Shown here: positions 22,393 through 31,425 of the stretch, in pieces | Layout: every line of letters starts with the position of its first letter | Position numbering within the stretch: the stretch's first letter is position 1 | DNA from: Planctomycetota bacterium | GTDB lineage: Bacteria > Planctomycetota > SZUA-567 | Direction of reading: 5' to 3' | NCBI GenBank assembly: GCA_031261425.1 | Contig: JAISJR010000053.1 | Coordinates: 1 to 36,807, forward strand | Length of the DNA: 36,807 bases | Program-made: the position numbers and the translations under genes | Notes under the pieces: model-generated | Databases searched by the model: none | What the model saw: only the letters and a program-made list of their open reading frames with translations | Told to the model about the DNA's origin: nothing

Positions 22393-23949
22393 TCACTCCC
22401 ATTCAATCGTGCTGGGCGGTTTGCTCGAAATATCATAGACCACGCGGTTCACGCCGCGCACTTCGTTGATAATTCGTCCGCTGATTTTCGCTAATAAATC
22501 GTAGGGCAAGCGCGACCAGTCCGCCGTCATACCGTCGAGCGAATCGACGACGCGCAACGCCACCGTGTTTTCATAAGTCCGCTCGTCGCCCATCACGCCC
22601 ACCGACGCCACCGGCAACAACACCGCGAACGCCTGCCATACTTTACGATACCAGCCCGCCGCCTGAATTTCTTGCATCACAATTTCATCGGCTTCCTGCA
22701 AGACCGCCACCCGCGCGGCGGTAACTTCGCCGACAATCCGCACCGCGAGTCCGGGACCCGGAAACGGATGCCGCCAAATGGATGGTTCCGGCATTCCGAG
22801 TTCCGCGCCGAGCGAGCGCACTTCGTCTTTGAACAGCCAGCGCAGGGGCTCGACCAATTCAAAACCAAGTTTTTCCGGCAAGCCGCCGACGTTGTGATGA
22901 CTTTTGATGACCGCCGTCGGTCCGCCGTGCGCTGAAACCGATTCAATCACGTCGGGATAGAGCGTGCCTTGCGCGAGAAATTTACAGTCGGCAATTTTCC
23001 GCGCTTCTTCGGTGAAAATATCAATAAACGTGTGTCCGATGATTTTGCGTTTCGTTTCCGGGTCGGCGACGCCGGCGAGCCGGTCGAGAAAAGTTTTGCC
23101 CGCCGAAATCGGAATTAAATTGAGTTGAAAATCGCGGCGGTAATTTTCGACGACGTTGGCAAATTCGTTTTTCCGCAACCCGCCGTTATCGACAAAAATA
23201 CAGTGCAGTTGCGCGCCGACGGCGCGTTGCAACAACAGTGCGACGACCGTGCTGTCCACGCCGCCGGACAGCGCCAAAACGACGTTCGCGCCGCCGATTT
23301 GTTCCCGCGCCGCCGCGACCGCGTCTTCGACAAACGAGCGCATTTCCCAATTGCCTTTAACGCGGCAAATGCGGTAAAGAAAGTTGCGCAACAGGTCTTT
23401 GCCGCACGGCGTATGCGCGACTTCGGGGTGAAACTGCACGCCGTAAAATTTCTTTTCCGGTTGCGCAATCGCCGCGTGCGGGCAAGTCGCGGTTTGAGCG
23501 AGCGTCTGAAATCCGGCGGGCAGTTTGACGATTTGGTCGCCGTGGCTCATCCACACCGGCAAACCTCCGCCCGAAGCGGTCGCTAAACCGCGCAACAATT
23601 CGTCGGGCGCGGTAATCGTCAGCGTCGCCGCGCCAAATTCGCGGCGAGTGGCGCGTTGCACCGCGCCGCCGAGCGCTTCGCACAGCCATTGGCAACCGTA
23701 ACAAATGCCGAGAATCGGGACGCCGAGCGCGAAAATTCCGGCGTCGCCTTGCGGGGCGTTGTCGGCATACACATTGGCGGGACCGCCGGAGAGAATGATG
23801 CCGACGGGGTTAAGCGCGCGGATGTCGGCGAGCGGCGCCGAATAAGGCAAAATCCGCGCGAAGACGTGTTGCTCGCGGACGCGGCGGGCGATGAGTTGCG
23901 CGTATTGACTGCCGAAGTCGAGAACGACCACAGTTTCGGTGGGAGACAT
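22393..23949 (-). CDS. guaA: GMP synthase (glutamine-hydrolysing)
   Basis: GuaA converts XMP to GMP using glutamine and ATP. The 518 residues comprise a class I amidotransferase domain (1-200: SGGPANVYAD, catalytic Cys83 in GICYGCQWL, His/Glu in GVQFHPEVAHT) and an ATP pyrophosphatase domain (LALSGGVDSTVVALLLQ, near 225). The dimerisation domain ends in the invariant SKPPSTIEWE. Length is normal. The residue after the GICYG box is Cys where Met is usual, and this does not touch a catalytic position. The ATG at 23949 has only a weak purine-rich upstream site. Genes for IMP dehydrogenase are not adjacent. Confidence 0.98.
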   Translation of the reverse strand: MSPTETVVVLDFGSQYAQLIARRVREQHVFARILPYSAPLADIRALNPVGIILSGGPANVYADNAPQGDAGIFALGVPILGICYGCQWLCEALGGAVQRATRREFGAATLTITAPDELLRGLATASGGGLPVWMSHGDQIVKLPAGFQTLAQTATCPHAAIAQPEKKFYGVQFHPEVAHTPCGKDLLRNFLYRICRVKGNWEMRSFVEDAVAAAREQIGGANVVLALSGGVDSTVVALLLQRAVGAQLHCIFVDNGGLRKNEFANVVENYRRDFQLNLIPISAGKTFLDRLAGVADPETKRKIIGHTFIDIFTEEARKIADCKFLAQGTLYPDVIESVSAHGGPTAVIKSHHNVGGLPEKLGFELVEPLRWLFKDEVRSLGAELGMPEPSIWRHPFPGPGLAVRIVGEVTAARVAVLQEADEIVMQEIQAAGWYRKVWQAFAVLLPVASVGVMGDERTYENTVALRVVDSLDGMTADWSRLPYDLLAKISGRIINEVRGVNRVVYDISSKPPSTIEWE

Positions 23950-24048
23950 TTTTTCTTCAAGAGAGGGGACAAAACGAGCGTATTGTAGCGCGGGACGCGC
24001 GGGCGGCGAGAGACCATTGTAGCGGGGAAGGGCGCGCCCGCCAATACC

Positions 24049-24076
24049 AAACGGGCGACCGCGCGGTCGCCCGTTT
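24049..24076. terminator. Perfect 28-bp palindrome, likely terminator of the small-protein operon
   Basis: AAACGGGCGACCGC is followed directly by its complement. It lies five bases after the last small membrane protein gene and ends in short T runs on both strands, so termination could work in either direction. Confidence 0.6.
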
Positions 24077-24080
24077 TAAG

Positions 24081-24200
24081 TTAAGTCGATTTCGTTTCTT
24101 TTTCTTTTTTTTCTTCGCGCTTAATTAAAATCATTCCGTAAATAAACAATCCTAACATAATCAACCCATAGACCGTCCACAGCCAGTTTTGATGACTCAT
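24081..24200 (-). CDS. Small single-helix membrane protein, downstream copy
   Basis: A 39-residue frame MSHQNWLWTVYGLIMLGLFI then YGMILIKREEKKEKETKST. It has one membrane helix (about 6-26) with a strongly charged C-terminal tail, so the tail is probably cytoplasmic. GAGGG lies before the ATG. It is a near-identical tandem duplicate of the gene at 24216. The size and shape recall CcmD, CcoQ or symporter accessory subunits, but no sequence match to those families can be claimed. No large transporter is adjacent. Confidence 0.7.
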   Translation of the reverse strand: MSHQNWLWTVYGLIMLGLFIYGMILIKREEKKEKETKST

Positions 24201-24215
24201 TTTTGTCCCTCTTTG

Positions 24216-24335
24216 TTAAGTCGATTTCGTTTCTTTTTCTTTTTTTTCTTCGCGTTTAACTAAAATCATCCCGTAAATAAACAGTCCTAACCCAATTAAC
24301 GCATAAGCCGTCCACAGCCAGTTTTGATGACTCAT
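24216..24335 (-). CDS. Small single-helix membrane protein, upstream copy
   Basis: 39 residues: MSHQNWLWTAYALIGLGLFI then YGMILVKREEKKEKETKST. It differs from the downstream copy at five places within the helix, while the first nine residues and the charged tail are the same. The preserved frame and conservative changes suggest selection at the protein level. Its ATG overlaps the stop of the preceding gene (ATGA), and GGAGGG precedes it, so translation is coupled. Confidence 0.72.
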   Translation of the reverse strand: MSHQNWLWTAYALIGLGLFIYGMILVKREEKKEKETKST

Positions 24336-24493
24336 TTTCGTCCCTCCTCTTTTCCGGTTACGGCGGTTAAATAAAGGCAAATTGTCAGAAAAAACAGCCC
24401 GACAACAATGCCGTAACTATTGTCCTGAAACATACCGACGGCTAAACCGGCGACCGTCATCTTTTCCGTCATATCGGCGATGCGCTTTATCAC
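24332..24493 (-). CDS. Small membrane protein, first gene of the three-gene unit
   Basis: A 53-residue frame from a GTG at 24493 (GAGGT six bases upstream): MIKRIADMTEKMTVAGLAVG then MFQDNSYGIVVGLFFLTICL and YLTAVTGKEEGRK. An amphipathic N-terminal part precedes one clear membrane helix (about 27-45) and a charged end. An inner ATG at residue 8 or 12 is an alternative start. The stop overlaps the next ATG by one base. I do not recognise the family. Confidence 0.6.
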   Translation of the reverse strand: MIKRIADMTEKMTVAGLAVGMFQDNSYGIVVGLFFLTICLYLTAVTGKEEGRK

Positions 24494-24557
24494 TTTTTGA
24501 CCTCATTCTAATCGCGGCGGCGGCGCGGCGCAAGGTATCATTTCGCCGCGTTGCCCG

Positions 24558-27155
24558 TTAATTCTGCCCCGTTTGCGCGGCTTCTTCGTCGCTTAAAATG
24601 ATGATTTTCGCGCTGACCAAGCAGGTGTAGGACATTTTATTTTTTTGGTAAAAGCGGTTGGAGAAAGCGTTGCCGATGATAGGCAAATCCATCAGCACCG
24701 GCGTGCCTTGCCGTCCTTCGCCGTCCACGTTCGACGACAACCCGCTAATCACAATTGACCCGCCGTCCGGCACCGTCGCATACGTCCCCGTGCTAAACTG
24801 CATCACGACCGGCAAATCGACCGGATAATCCGCCCCCTGCGTAGGCGTGACACCGCCGCCACCGGTTACCGCCTCCCGACGAATACTCGCCTGCGGCAAG
24901 TCCTGTAATTTTCTGATTTGCGGCGACAGACGCACCGTAACATATTTGCGGTCGGGGCTGATATTCGGCTCCACTTCCAACGAACACCCTTGGTCAAAGG
25001 TCGAGAACACCGGCTTCATCGCGCCGCTGTTATTGCCCGAGTCGTCGGTTTCCCAGGTGCTGATGAACGGAATTTGCGTCAAAAACCGAATCCAACCGTA
25101 ACGATTATTAAACACCACCAAATGCGGCGCGAAAAGTTCGTCGTTGCGCTCGCTCTGCCGCACCATTTGCAAAAACCAGTTCGCCTGCAAATCCCCCAAA
25201 ATCCCGCGTTCCTGAAATCCCATCCGCAAACCGCGGTCGTTCAAGTTGGTGTTGCCGGCGCCAAAAACGTTGGTAAAACCGGTTATATCGCCGTTGTAAA
25301 GGGAAGCGCGGACATTGTCGTTGGCGTTGTGGCTACGGTTATACGAATCCGGCAAATTGCTCCCGTTATCAAAGGGCGAAAGGATGCTATTCGTCAAGGC
25401 GCTCCCGCTCTCGGCGAAATTATAGAAATCGGACTTGAACTGCTCCCAGAAATCGTCGTTAATCTGCAAATAATGCGCCGAAACCGAGACCTGCGTGGTT
25501 TGGATTTCGCGCAACCGTCCCAACAATTCCGCCACCCGCGCCTGTTGCTCCGCCGTGCCTTTGACAATCAACTTCTTCGCGCCGTCGTCATATTTAACGC
25601 CGCCCGGATTGATTTCCTCCATAAAGTCGAGCGGCAGGGTCTGCCGCACAATGTCGTCAATCGGCGTGGATTCGTTGTCGGCGTCCGGGTCTTTATACGC
25701 CTCTTTTTTCGAGGCGGCGAGCGACGCCGGCATCCGTTGGGCGTCGGACGCCGCCACCACCAAATCGTTGATGTCATAGACCTTCGTCGCCACCGCTTCG
25801 TCTTTTTTCAGCAAACTGCGGGGCAGAAAATTGATGATGCCCTGGTCGTTGACGACATACACGATATTGGCGTCGTCGTTTTCGTTCGCCGAATTGACCT
25901 GCCGCAACACGTGTTTGATGATGTTGCTGAGGCGCATTTCGTGCGGGGTCAGGTTGATTTCCTTTTCGGCTTTTTCTTCGGGAATCGCGGCGGCGTTGAT
26001 GTTCAACCCCGTGCGCGCCCGAATGTTGTCGAGCACCACTTCGACGAGCGGCGCGTCGGAAAATTCAAACCCGACGTAGGATTCTTCCAACTTCCGCAAC
26101 GTTTCCTTTTTCGGCGCCGCGAGGTCGTCGTTGGCGCTGATTTTGCGCTTGACGTTTTTCTTCGCGATGAGCGCGTTCCAGTCCTTCGGATAGCGAATCG
26201 GACTGCCGGCGGAAACGTTGGCAATCGCGTCCTCGTCCAATTTTTGCAACATCGCCACGCGGCGGTCGCGGCGCAAATCCTCCACCGTGTTAAACCGGTG
26301 GGCGATTTTCTCGCCGCGAATTTTTTCGCGCAATTCCCGCGCCTCGTCGTCGCCCGGATTTTCCGCCAACAACTCGTCTAAAATTTCCAACGCCGGCGGG
26401 TAATCAAGCCGTTGCGCGTAGTCCTGCGCCTGCGCCAGCATCGCGGCGTGGCGCGCGGCGGCAATTTGATTGATTTGCGTCTTTTCCGCTCTGACATCCG
26501 CCGCCGCTTGCGCGCGTTGCAGTTCCGTCAGCGCCGCCGCGTATTGTTGCCGGATTTGTTTAACGTTGCCGCGCAAAGCGGCGATTTCTTCGCGCCACGC
26601 GATTACCTGCGCGTCGCTCGCCACGCCCTGCAACCGCAAACCGGCGCGATGCGCGAACGCTTCCGCGTCGTCGAGCGCCCGCAAGCGGTCGGACAACACC
26701 AGCGCCTGTTGCTTGGCGTTGACGGTCGCGACTTCGGCGGTCGCGTTTTGATAAGCGTCGCGGGCTTTGGTCAGGAACTGATTGATTTCCGCCAAATTGT
26801 ATTCTTCGCGCACTTTCGCCTGCGTGACGAGCCGGTCGGCGCTCCCGTTTTCCGCGCCGCTTTGGACTTCAAGATAACGCAACGCCTCCCGCCGACCGTC
26901 GCGGGCGGCGGTCGAATTCGGGTCCACGCCGAGCGCCAGCATAAATTGCTCGGCGGCGGCGCGATACTGCCGCGCCTGCAGAAATTCGTTGCCTAACCGG
27001 ACGTATTCGGCGGCGCGCAGGTCGCGCTCGGCGGACAGCAGTTGCGCCCGCTCGATTTCACGCTCGGCGATGTCGTCCAACGTTTCGGCGGCGACCGCCG
27101 GCAAAGTCAGCGCCGCCGCGAACGCCGCGAGCGATAACCATCTGAGAGAACGCAT
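24558..27155 (-). CDS. TPR-containing secretin-family outer membrane protein
   Basis: The 865 residues start with a signal peptide (RWLSLAAFAAALTLPAVA, about 5-22). A TPR/coiled-coil region (40-300) follows, then an STN-like short domain (about 356-450, FEFSDAPLVEVVLDNIRART), an N-type repeat domain (YDDGAKKLIVKGTAEQQARV) and the secretin core. The core includes CSLEVEPNISPDRKYVTVRL and the family signature VPDGGSIVISGLSS, with GTPVLMDLPIIGNAFSNRFY. Secretins form gated outer-membrane rings for type II/III secretion, pili or phage export. No GspE, GspF or pseudopilin is nearby, so this is a stand-alone member of the planctomycete TPR-secretin type. AGGAGA precedes the ATG. It is a paralogue of the gene at 28288. 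Confidence 0.92.
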   Translation of the reverse strand: MRSLRWLSLAAFAAALTLPAVAAETLDDIAEREIERAQLLSAERDLRAAEYVRLGNEFLQARQYRAAAEQFMLALGVDPNSTAARDGRREALRYLEVQSGAENGSADRLVTQAKVREEYNLAEINQFLTKARDAYQNATAEVATVNAKQQALVLSDRLRALDDAEAFAHRAGLRLQGVASDAQVIAWREEIAALRGNVKQIRQQYAAALTELQRAQAAADVRAEKTQINQIAAARHAAMLAQAQDYAQRLDYPPALEILDELLAENPGDDEARELREKIRGEKIAHRFNTVEDLRRDRRVAMLQKLDEDAIANVSAGSPIRYPKDWNALIAKKNVKRKISANDDLAAPKKETLRKLEESYVGFEFSDAPLVEVVLDNIRARTGLNINAAAIPEEKAEKEINLTPHEMRLSNIIKHVLRQVNSANENDDANIVYVVNDQGIINFLPRSLLKKDEAVATKVYDINDLVVAASDAQRMPASLAASKKEAYKDPDADNESTPIDDIVRQTLPLDFMEEINPGGVKYDDGAKKLIVKGTAEQQARVAELLGRLREIQTTQVSVSAHYLQINDDFWEQFKSDFYNFAESGSALTNSILSPFDNGSNLPDSYNRSHNANDNVRASLYNGDITGFTNVFGAGNTNLNDRGLRMGFQERGILGDLQANWFLQMVRQSERNDELFAPHLVVFNNRYGWIRFLTQIPFISTWETDDSGNNSGAMKPVFSTFDQGCSLEVEPNISPDRKYVTVRLSPQIRKLQDLPQASIRREAVTGGGGVTPTQGADYPVDLPVVMQFSTGTYATVPDGGSIVISGLSSNVDGEGRQGTPVLMDLPIIGNAFSNRFYQKNKMSYTCLVSAKIIILSDEEAAQTGQN

Positions 27156-27177
27156 TTAGGTCTCCTAGGTAAATATT

Positions 27178-27544
27178 TTGTCCACGAATTAACACAAATC
27201 AGGGGGTAATTATTTTTTTATCCACGAATTACACGAATTAAAAGAGCAAAAAACAATTAAGAAATTAGTAAATATTTTTGTCCACGAATTACACGAATTA
27301 CACGAATTAAAAGAGCAAAAAACAATTAAGAAATTAGTAAATATTTTTTTGTCCACGAATTACACGAAAAGAACAAGAACATCAAAAGCGAATACCGGGA
27401 AGACGAATAAAACAATCATCGTTGCGCCCTGTGTTTTAATACTCTTTAATTCGTGTAATTAGTGTAATTCGTGGATAGAGACCTTCTAATTTTTTTTGTC
27501 CACGAATTACACGAATTACACGAAAAAGAACAAAAAAAAACATT
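27178..27544. repeat. 9-bp-period repeat array (family E, copy 4) with a tandem duplication
   Basis: Units of TCCACGAATTACACGAATTA followed by AAAGAGCAAAAAACAATTAA and GAAATTAGTAAATATTTTT occur at 27221-27280 and again at 27281-27350. The second copy is one 9-bp word longer. An inverted arm TTCGTGTAATTAGTGTAATT lies at 27450-27475 and another left-type arm at 27499-27524. The array ends at the stop of the GxxExxY gene. Confidence 0.88.
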
Positions 27545-27550
27545 AAGAAA

Positions 27551-27922
27551 TTAGCGGACGATGCGTTTCTGTTCTAAACTTTTAGCGCCAAAATTGAATA
27601 ACAAACCGAGAGAGAAATTAGTGGCTTTAAGGTAATTTAGTATTTGCGCCTGATGCTCATCCTTTAACGCCGTTACCGCCTTTAACTCAATCACGATTTT
27701 TCCGTAACCGATGAAATCGGCGACGTAAGATTTGGTCAGCAATTTGCCTTTGTAATAAATCGGTAGCGCTACTTCTCTTTGATACGGTATGTTTCGGCTA
27801 ATAAATTCTTTTTCCAACGCTTCTTGATAGACCGCCTCTAAAAAGCCAGCCCCCAATTCCTGATGCACCGCCATCGCCGCGCCAACGACTTTGTAAGATT
27901 CGTCTTTATAGAGTAAGTCCAC
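27551..27922 (-). CDS. GxxExxY-family protein (PDDEXK_3, PF13366), nuclease-like
   Basis: The 123-residue product has the name-giving GFLEAVY (26-32), and then KSYVADFIGYGKIVIELKAV with Asp69 and Glu79-x-Lys81. This is the D...ExK pattern of PD-(D/E)XK nucleases, and the family is placed in that superfamily. The C-terminal HQAQILNYLKATNFSLGLLF is also family-typical. Biochemical activity of the family has not been established as far as I know. The gene lies between two 9-bp repeat arrays that touch both ends, and its last codons (AAATTAG) are shared with the repeat unit. No Shine-Dalgarno site is visible. Confidence 0.9.
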   Translation of the reverse strand: MDLLYKDESYKVVGAAMAVHQELGAGFLEAVYQEALEKEFISRNIPYQREVALPIYYKGKLLTKSYVADFIGYGKIVIELKAVTALKDEHQAQILNYLKATNFSLGLLFNFGAKSLEQKRIVR

Positions 27923-27956
27923 AATTATTCACTCAAACTACGCGCCCAAAAGGTCT

Positions 27957-28275
27957 TTGTCCATGAATTACACGAACTACGAATAAAAAAGAGAGATTTC
28001 TTTTATCCACGAATTACACGAATTACACGAAAGTATTAAAACATAGAGCGTAACTATGAATAAAAAAGAGAGGTTTCTTTTATCCACGAATCACACGAAT
28101 TACACGAAGTTAAAAAGATTGAAAACGGACAAAAAAATTCGTGTTAATTTCTTTTCGTGTAATTCGTGTAATTCGTGGACAAGTTCTTTTTTTTTATTCG
28201 TGTTAATTGGTTTAATTCGTGAAAATTCGTGTTAATTCCTTTTCGTGTAATTCGTGTAATTCGTGGACAAAAAAA
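27957..28275. repeat. 9-bp-period repeat array (family E, copy 5)
   Basis: Left-type arms with TCCACGAATTACACGAATTA at 28005 and 28082 are followed by inverted words TTCGTGTAATTCGTGTAATT at 28155 and 28244. The A/T-rich separators contain GAATAAAAAAGAGAGATTTC. The array lies between the stop of the large secretin and the start of the GxxExxY gene. Confidence 0.88.
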
Positions 28276-28287
28276 TCTCTTCTACCG

Positions 28288-31200
28288 CTAATCCTCCAAG
28301 TCCACAATTTTCGCCGACAGCATAATCACGCGGTTGGTCGAGTCCTTGTTTTTGCTGTCGGTGCGGGCGAGGCGACCGATGACCGGCACGTTCGACAACA
28401 CCGGCACGCCGGTTACGCCGTCGCCGGTTTTGTCCATCAATTGCCCGCCGACCAACACCGTGCCGCCGTCCGGCACCACCGCGTTCGTCCAAAATTCGGC
28501 GATTTTCACCGTCGGATGCGAAACCGTAACGAGATACGAAGTGTCGCCGGTAGTCGAGGCGCCGGAAGCACCGTTTTGCGTCGTGCGCGTTACTATCGTC
28601 CGAAACGTGTTGATGCCGTCCGGCTCGGTCGCCTTCGAATCGCCGCCGCTAACATATTTGGTCAACCGGTTGCGGACGCCGCTATCGGTAAGCCCTAACG
28701 AGTTAATATCGCTCGCCGTTACCTCTTCCGCCATTTCCGGGCGCACGCGCACCGTGATATATTTGCGGTCGAAACTAATCACCGGACGCACTTCCCAGGT
28801 TACGCCGCTCATCACGCTGTCAATCACCGGCGTAATCGCGTAGTCATTGACATCCCAACTTTTCATATAGCGTCTTTCCCGCACGATTTGGCAATACGCC
28901 ACCTGTCCGTTGGTTACCAACAATTTCGGATTATGCAACACCGACCCTTTTTGCATTTTTTGCATCGCGTTCAGCGTCAAATTCAGGCGCAACGAGTTCA
29001 GCCCGATGTTGCTCAGAAAACCAATCGCGTTGTTCGTTATATCGCCGGCGTTTTGCAACACCGCGTTGACGGTGCCGGAACCGCCGGAACCGAATTGAAT
29101 ATTGGTTTTGTAGTTACTACCGCTCCCGCCGCCGTTCGTTTGATTCCAGTCGATGCCGAATTTTTCGCTGAAACTGTCGTTAATGTCCAAGAATTTCCCT
29201 TCGACAAACACCTGTTGCCGCGTCGCCGCCCGCCATTCGTCCAAGAATTTCTCGACCGCCGCCTGAATTTCCGGCACGTTATAGACCACGAGATTATCTT
29301 CCCAGCGCATAATCCCGTTGGGGCTGTTCCACGCTTCGATGCCGCCGATGCTCGCCTTAATCTGCTCGACTAAATTGAAATCCTCGCCGTTCCATTCCTT
29401 CTTTTTTTCGTCGTCGTCGTCATCGTCGTCGTCGTTGTTCACGAAACCGCCGACAAAACTTTTGTAATTTTCATCGCTGGAACCGCTACTATCTTCCCGA
29501 TTTTCCGCAATCGCCGGAATCATCCGTTTGGCGACGCTGAACGGCGTGGTGCGCGTAACAATGTCCGCCACCGGATAAATGCGCATTACCGACGCGCCGA
29601 TTTCCGCGCCTTTGCGGCTGACCACCAACGCCTCGTCCTCATATTTATAGACCAAGCCGAGGTCTTCGAGAATTTGGTCAAACGCCGCTTTCATCGACAC
29701 GCCCGCCAGCCGCGCGGTTTTAATCGTGTCTTCGCCGTCAATGCCGCTCGCCAAGGAAATCGTTACCTGCGCGCGTTGCTCAAAATCCTTCATCGCCATC
29801 AGCAACGGTTGCTCAAAGTAGTCGAAATCGCCGACGACCGCGACCAACCGGTTGAGCGTTTTTTGCTCGTCGTCGCTGACCGTCGAAACCCGCCGCACCC
29901 GCTTGGCGCGCTCGCGAATCCGGTCCCAGTCCTGCGGATAGGTTACGAGTTTGCGCGAGTCCATAATGTAGGCGTCTTGCACGTCGAGCGACCAATTGCT
30001 GATGCTGTCTTTGTTGTCCTGCGCGATTTCCGCGTTTTTTTCGTAATAACTGAGCGTCCGCGCCCGCTCGCGCAACGCGGCGGCGCCTTTATGGCGCGGG
30101 TCGAGCGCCAGCGCTTTTTCGATTAACTCCATCGCCGCGTCGTATTCTTTGCGCCCCAAGTGATAATCCGCCGCCGTCAGAATCGCGTTGACTTCCCGCG
30201 CGTTTTCGGCGTTGACTTTGACGCGGTCGTTTTGCACGGCTTTTTGCGCCAAATCGCGGTCGCGCAACGCGCGCTCGGCGGTCAGTTTTTGCCGCTCGTT
30301 GCCGATTTGCACGTTGAGCGCCTTGGCGCGCAATTCCAGCGTCCGCTCCATCGCCGGCGGCAAACCGCTGCCTTTCAGCAACAAGCGCACCGCCTGCAAA
30401 CTTTGCTCCGCCGCGTCGAGGTCTAACAAACTCAATTCAATCTGCTCGCCGCGCGGCATTTCGCGCCGCGCCGCGTCCGGCGAGAGCGTCCGCAAATACG
30501 CCTCCGAGGCGCGTTCCAAACCGTTGTTCAGGCGGAGTTCGCGCTCTTTCAGCCGCGCTTCCGACAAACGCACGATGTCGCGCACCGCCGCCGCATTTTC
30601 GTCGCCGTCGGGACGACCGGCGAGTTGCCGCGCCCGCGAGCGATAGTCGAGCGCGTCTTTTGCATCCGGCGCGGCGACCAAGGCGCGGTCAAAAAATTCC
30701 AACGCCGCCTCGTATTGTCCGGCGACAAACAACCGCCGCCCTTGCTCGGTATAATGTTCGGCTTCCACCGCCAGCGCTTGCCGGCGAATCCGTTCCTGAT
30801 TAGTCAAACGCTCAATCGCCGTTTCCTCATTCGCCAACGCCACTTCCGCCACCGCCCCTTCGCCCTCCGCCGGCGGCACGGAAAGTAAATTTTCGAGCAA
30901 AGCGGACACTTGCGCGTCCGCCGCGTCGAGCGTCGCCGGCAATGCGGTTTCGGCGGCATTGGCAATATCGGCGGCGGCGTTTTCCTCGGCGAGCAACGCG
31001 GCGCGCCAATCGGCGGCGGCGGTCGCGTCCGCGTCGTCGTCGGTATCGTCTTCGGTCGGAGCGTCGGCGGCGGTCGGGACGTCGGTCGGCAATTCCGGCG
31101 GCAAGACGGCGCCGCCCGCGCTACTGTCGCCGATGACCGCGAGCGGCGCTGGGGCGACGGACGGCTCGTCGGTCGGGGCAAACGCCGCCCAGTCCCGCGC

Positions 31201-31425
31201 CGGCGCCGCCATAAACGCGATGTCGTTGTCCACGACCGCGCCGCTTGACGTTGCGCGTCCCGACGTTGCGCGTCCCGACGCCGCGCGTCCCGCTTCTAAC
31301 GGTTCCGCCGGCACGGACCAAATACGCATCGGTTCGGTCGCGGCGGGCGCCTGACGGTCGTCCGCCGAAGACCAAGCCGCGCCGCACGTGAGCAGAGCCA
31401 AAATACTCGCACGAAAATGTCGCAC
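28288..31425 (-). CDS. Large TPR-secretin with long acidic Ala-rich N-terminal region
   Basis: The 1045 residues begin with a signal peptide (FRASILALLTCGAAWSSA). A low-complexity Ala/Asp/Thr-rich region follows to about 190, then TPR units (AEHYTEQGRRLFVAGQYEAA), coiled coil, an STN-like domain and the secretin core. The core ends in VVPDGGTVLVGGQLMDKTGD, GVPVLSNVPVIGRLARTDSK and IVDLED. A run of eight Asp lies after NN near residue 670. Like the 865-residue paralogue it has a YPQDW box before the STN domain, so both genes derive from a common ancestor. The GTG start at 31425 is supported by AAGGGGAGG. No cognate secretion ATPase is in the window. Confidence 0.92.
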   Translation of the reverse strand: MRHFRASILALLTCGAAWSSADDRQAPAATEPMRIWSVPAEPLEAGRAASGRATSGRATSSGAVVDNDIAFMAAPARDWAAFAPTDEPSVAPAPLAVIGDSSAGGAVLPPELPTDVPTAADAPTEDDTDDDADATAAADWRAALLAEENAAADIANAAETALPATLDAADAQVSALLENLLSVPPAEGEGAVAEVALANEETAIERLTNQERIRRQALAVEAEHYTEQGRRLFVAGQYEAALEFFDRALVAAPDAKDALDYRSRARQLAGRPDGDENAAAVRDIVRLSEARLKERELRLNNGLERASEAYLRTLSPDAARREMPRGEQIELSLLDLDAAEQSLQAVRLLLKGSGLPPAMERTLELRAKALNVQIGNERQKLTAERALRDRDLAQKAVQNDRVKVNAENAREVNAILTAADYHLGRKEYDAAMELIEKALALDPRHKGAAALRERARTLSYYEKNAEIAQDNKDSISNWSLDVQDAYIMDSRKLVTYPQDWDRIRERAKRVRRVSTVSDDEQKTLNRLVAVVGDFDYFEQPLLMAMKDFEQRAQVTISLASGIDGEDTIKTARLAGVSMKAAFDQILEDLGLVYKYEDEALVVSRKGAEIGASVMRIYPVADIVTRTTPFSVAKRMIPAIAENREDSSGSSDENYKSFVGGFVNNDDDDDDDDEKKKEWNGEDFNLVEQIKASIGGIEAWNSPNGIMRWEDNLVVYNVPEIQAAVEKFLDEWRAATRQQVFVEGKFLDINDSFSEKFGIDWNQTNGGGSGSNYKTNIQFGSGGSGTVNAVLQNAGDITNNAIGFLSNIGLNSLRLNLTLNAMQKMQKGSVLHNPKLLVTNGQVAYCQIVRERRYMKSWDVNDYAITPVIDSVMSGVTWEVRPVISFDRKYITVRVRPEMAEEVTASDINSLGLTDSGVRNRLTKYVSGGDSKATEPDGINTFRTIVTRTTQNGASGASTTGDTSYLVTVSHPTVKIAEFWTNAVVPDGGTVLVGGQLMDKTGDGVTGVPVLSNVPVIGRLARTDSKNKDSTNRVIMLSAKIVDLED

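Noticed and set aside
24918-26381. 487-residue plus-strand open frame opposite the secretin
   Set aside because: Long antisense frame caused by high GC and codon bias; Arg/His/Val-rich without domains, while the minus strand encodes a clear secretin.
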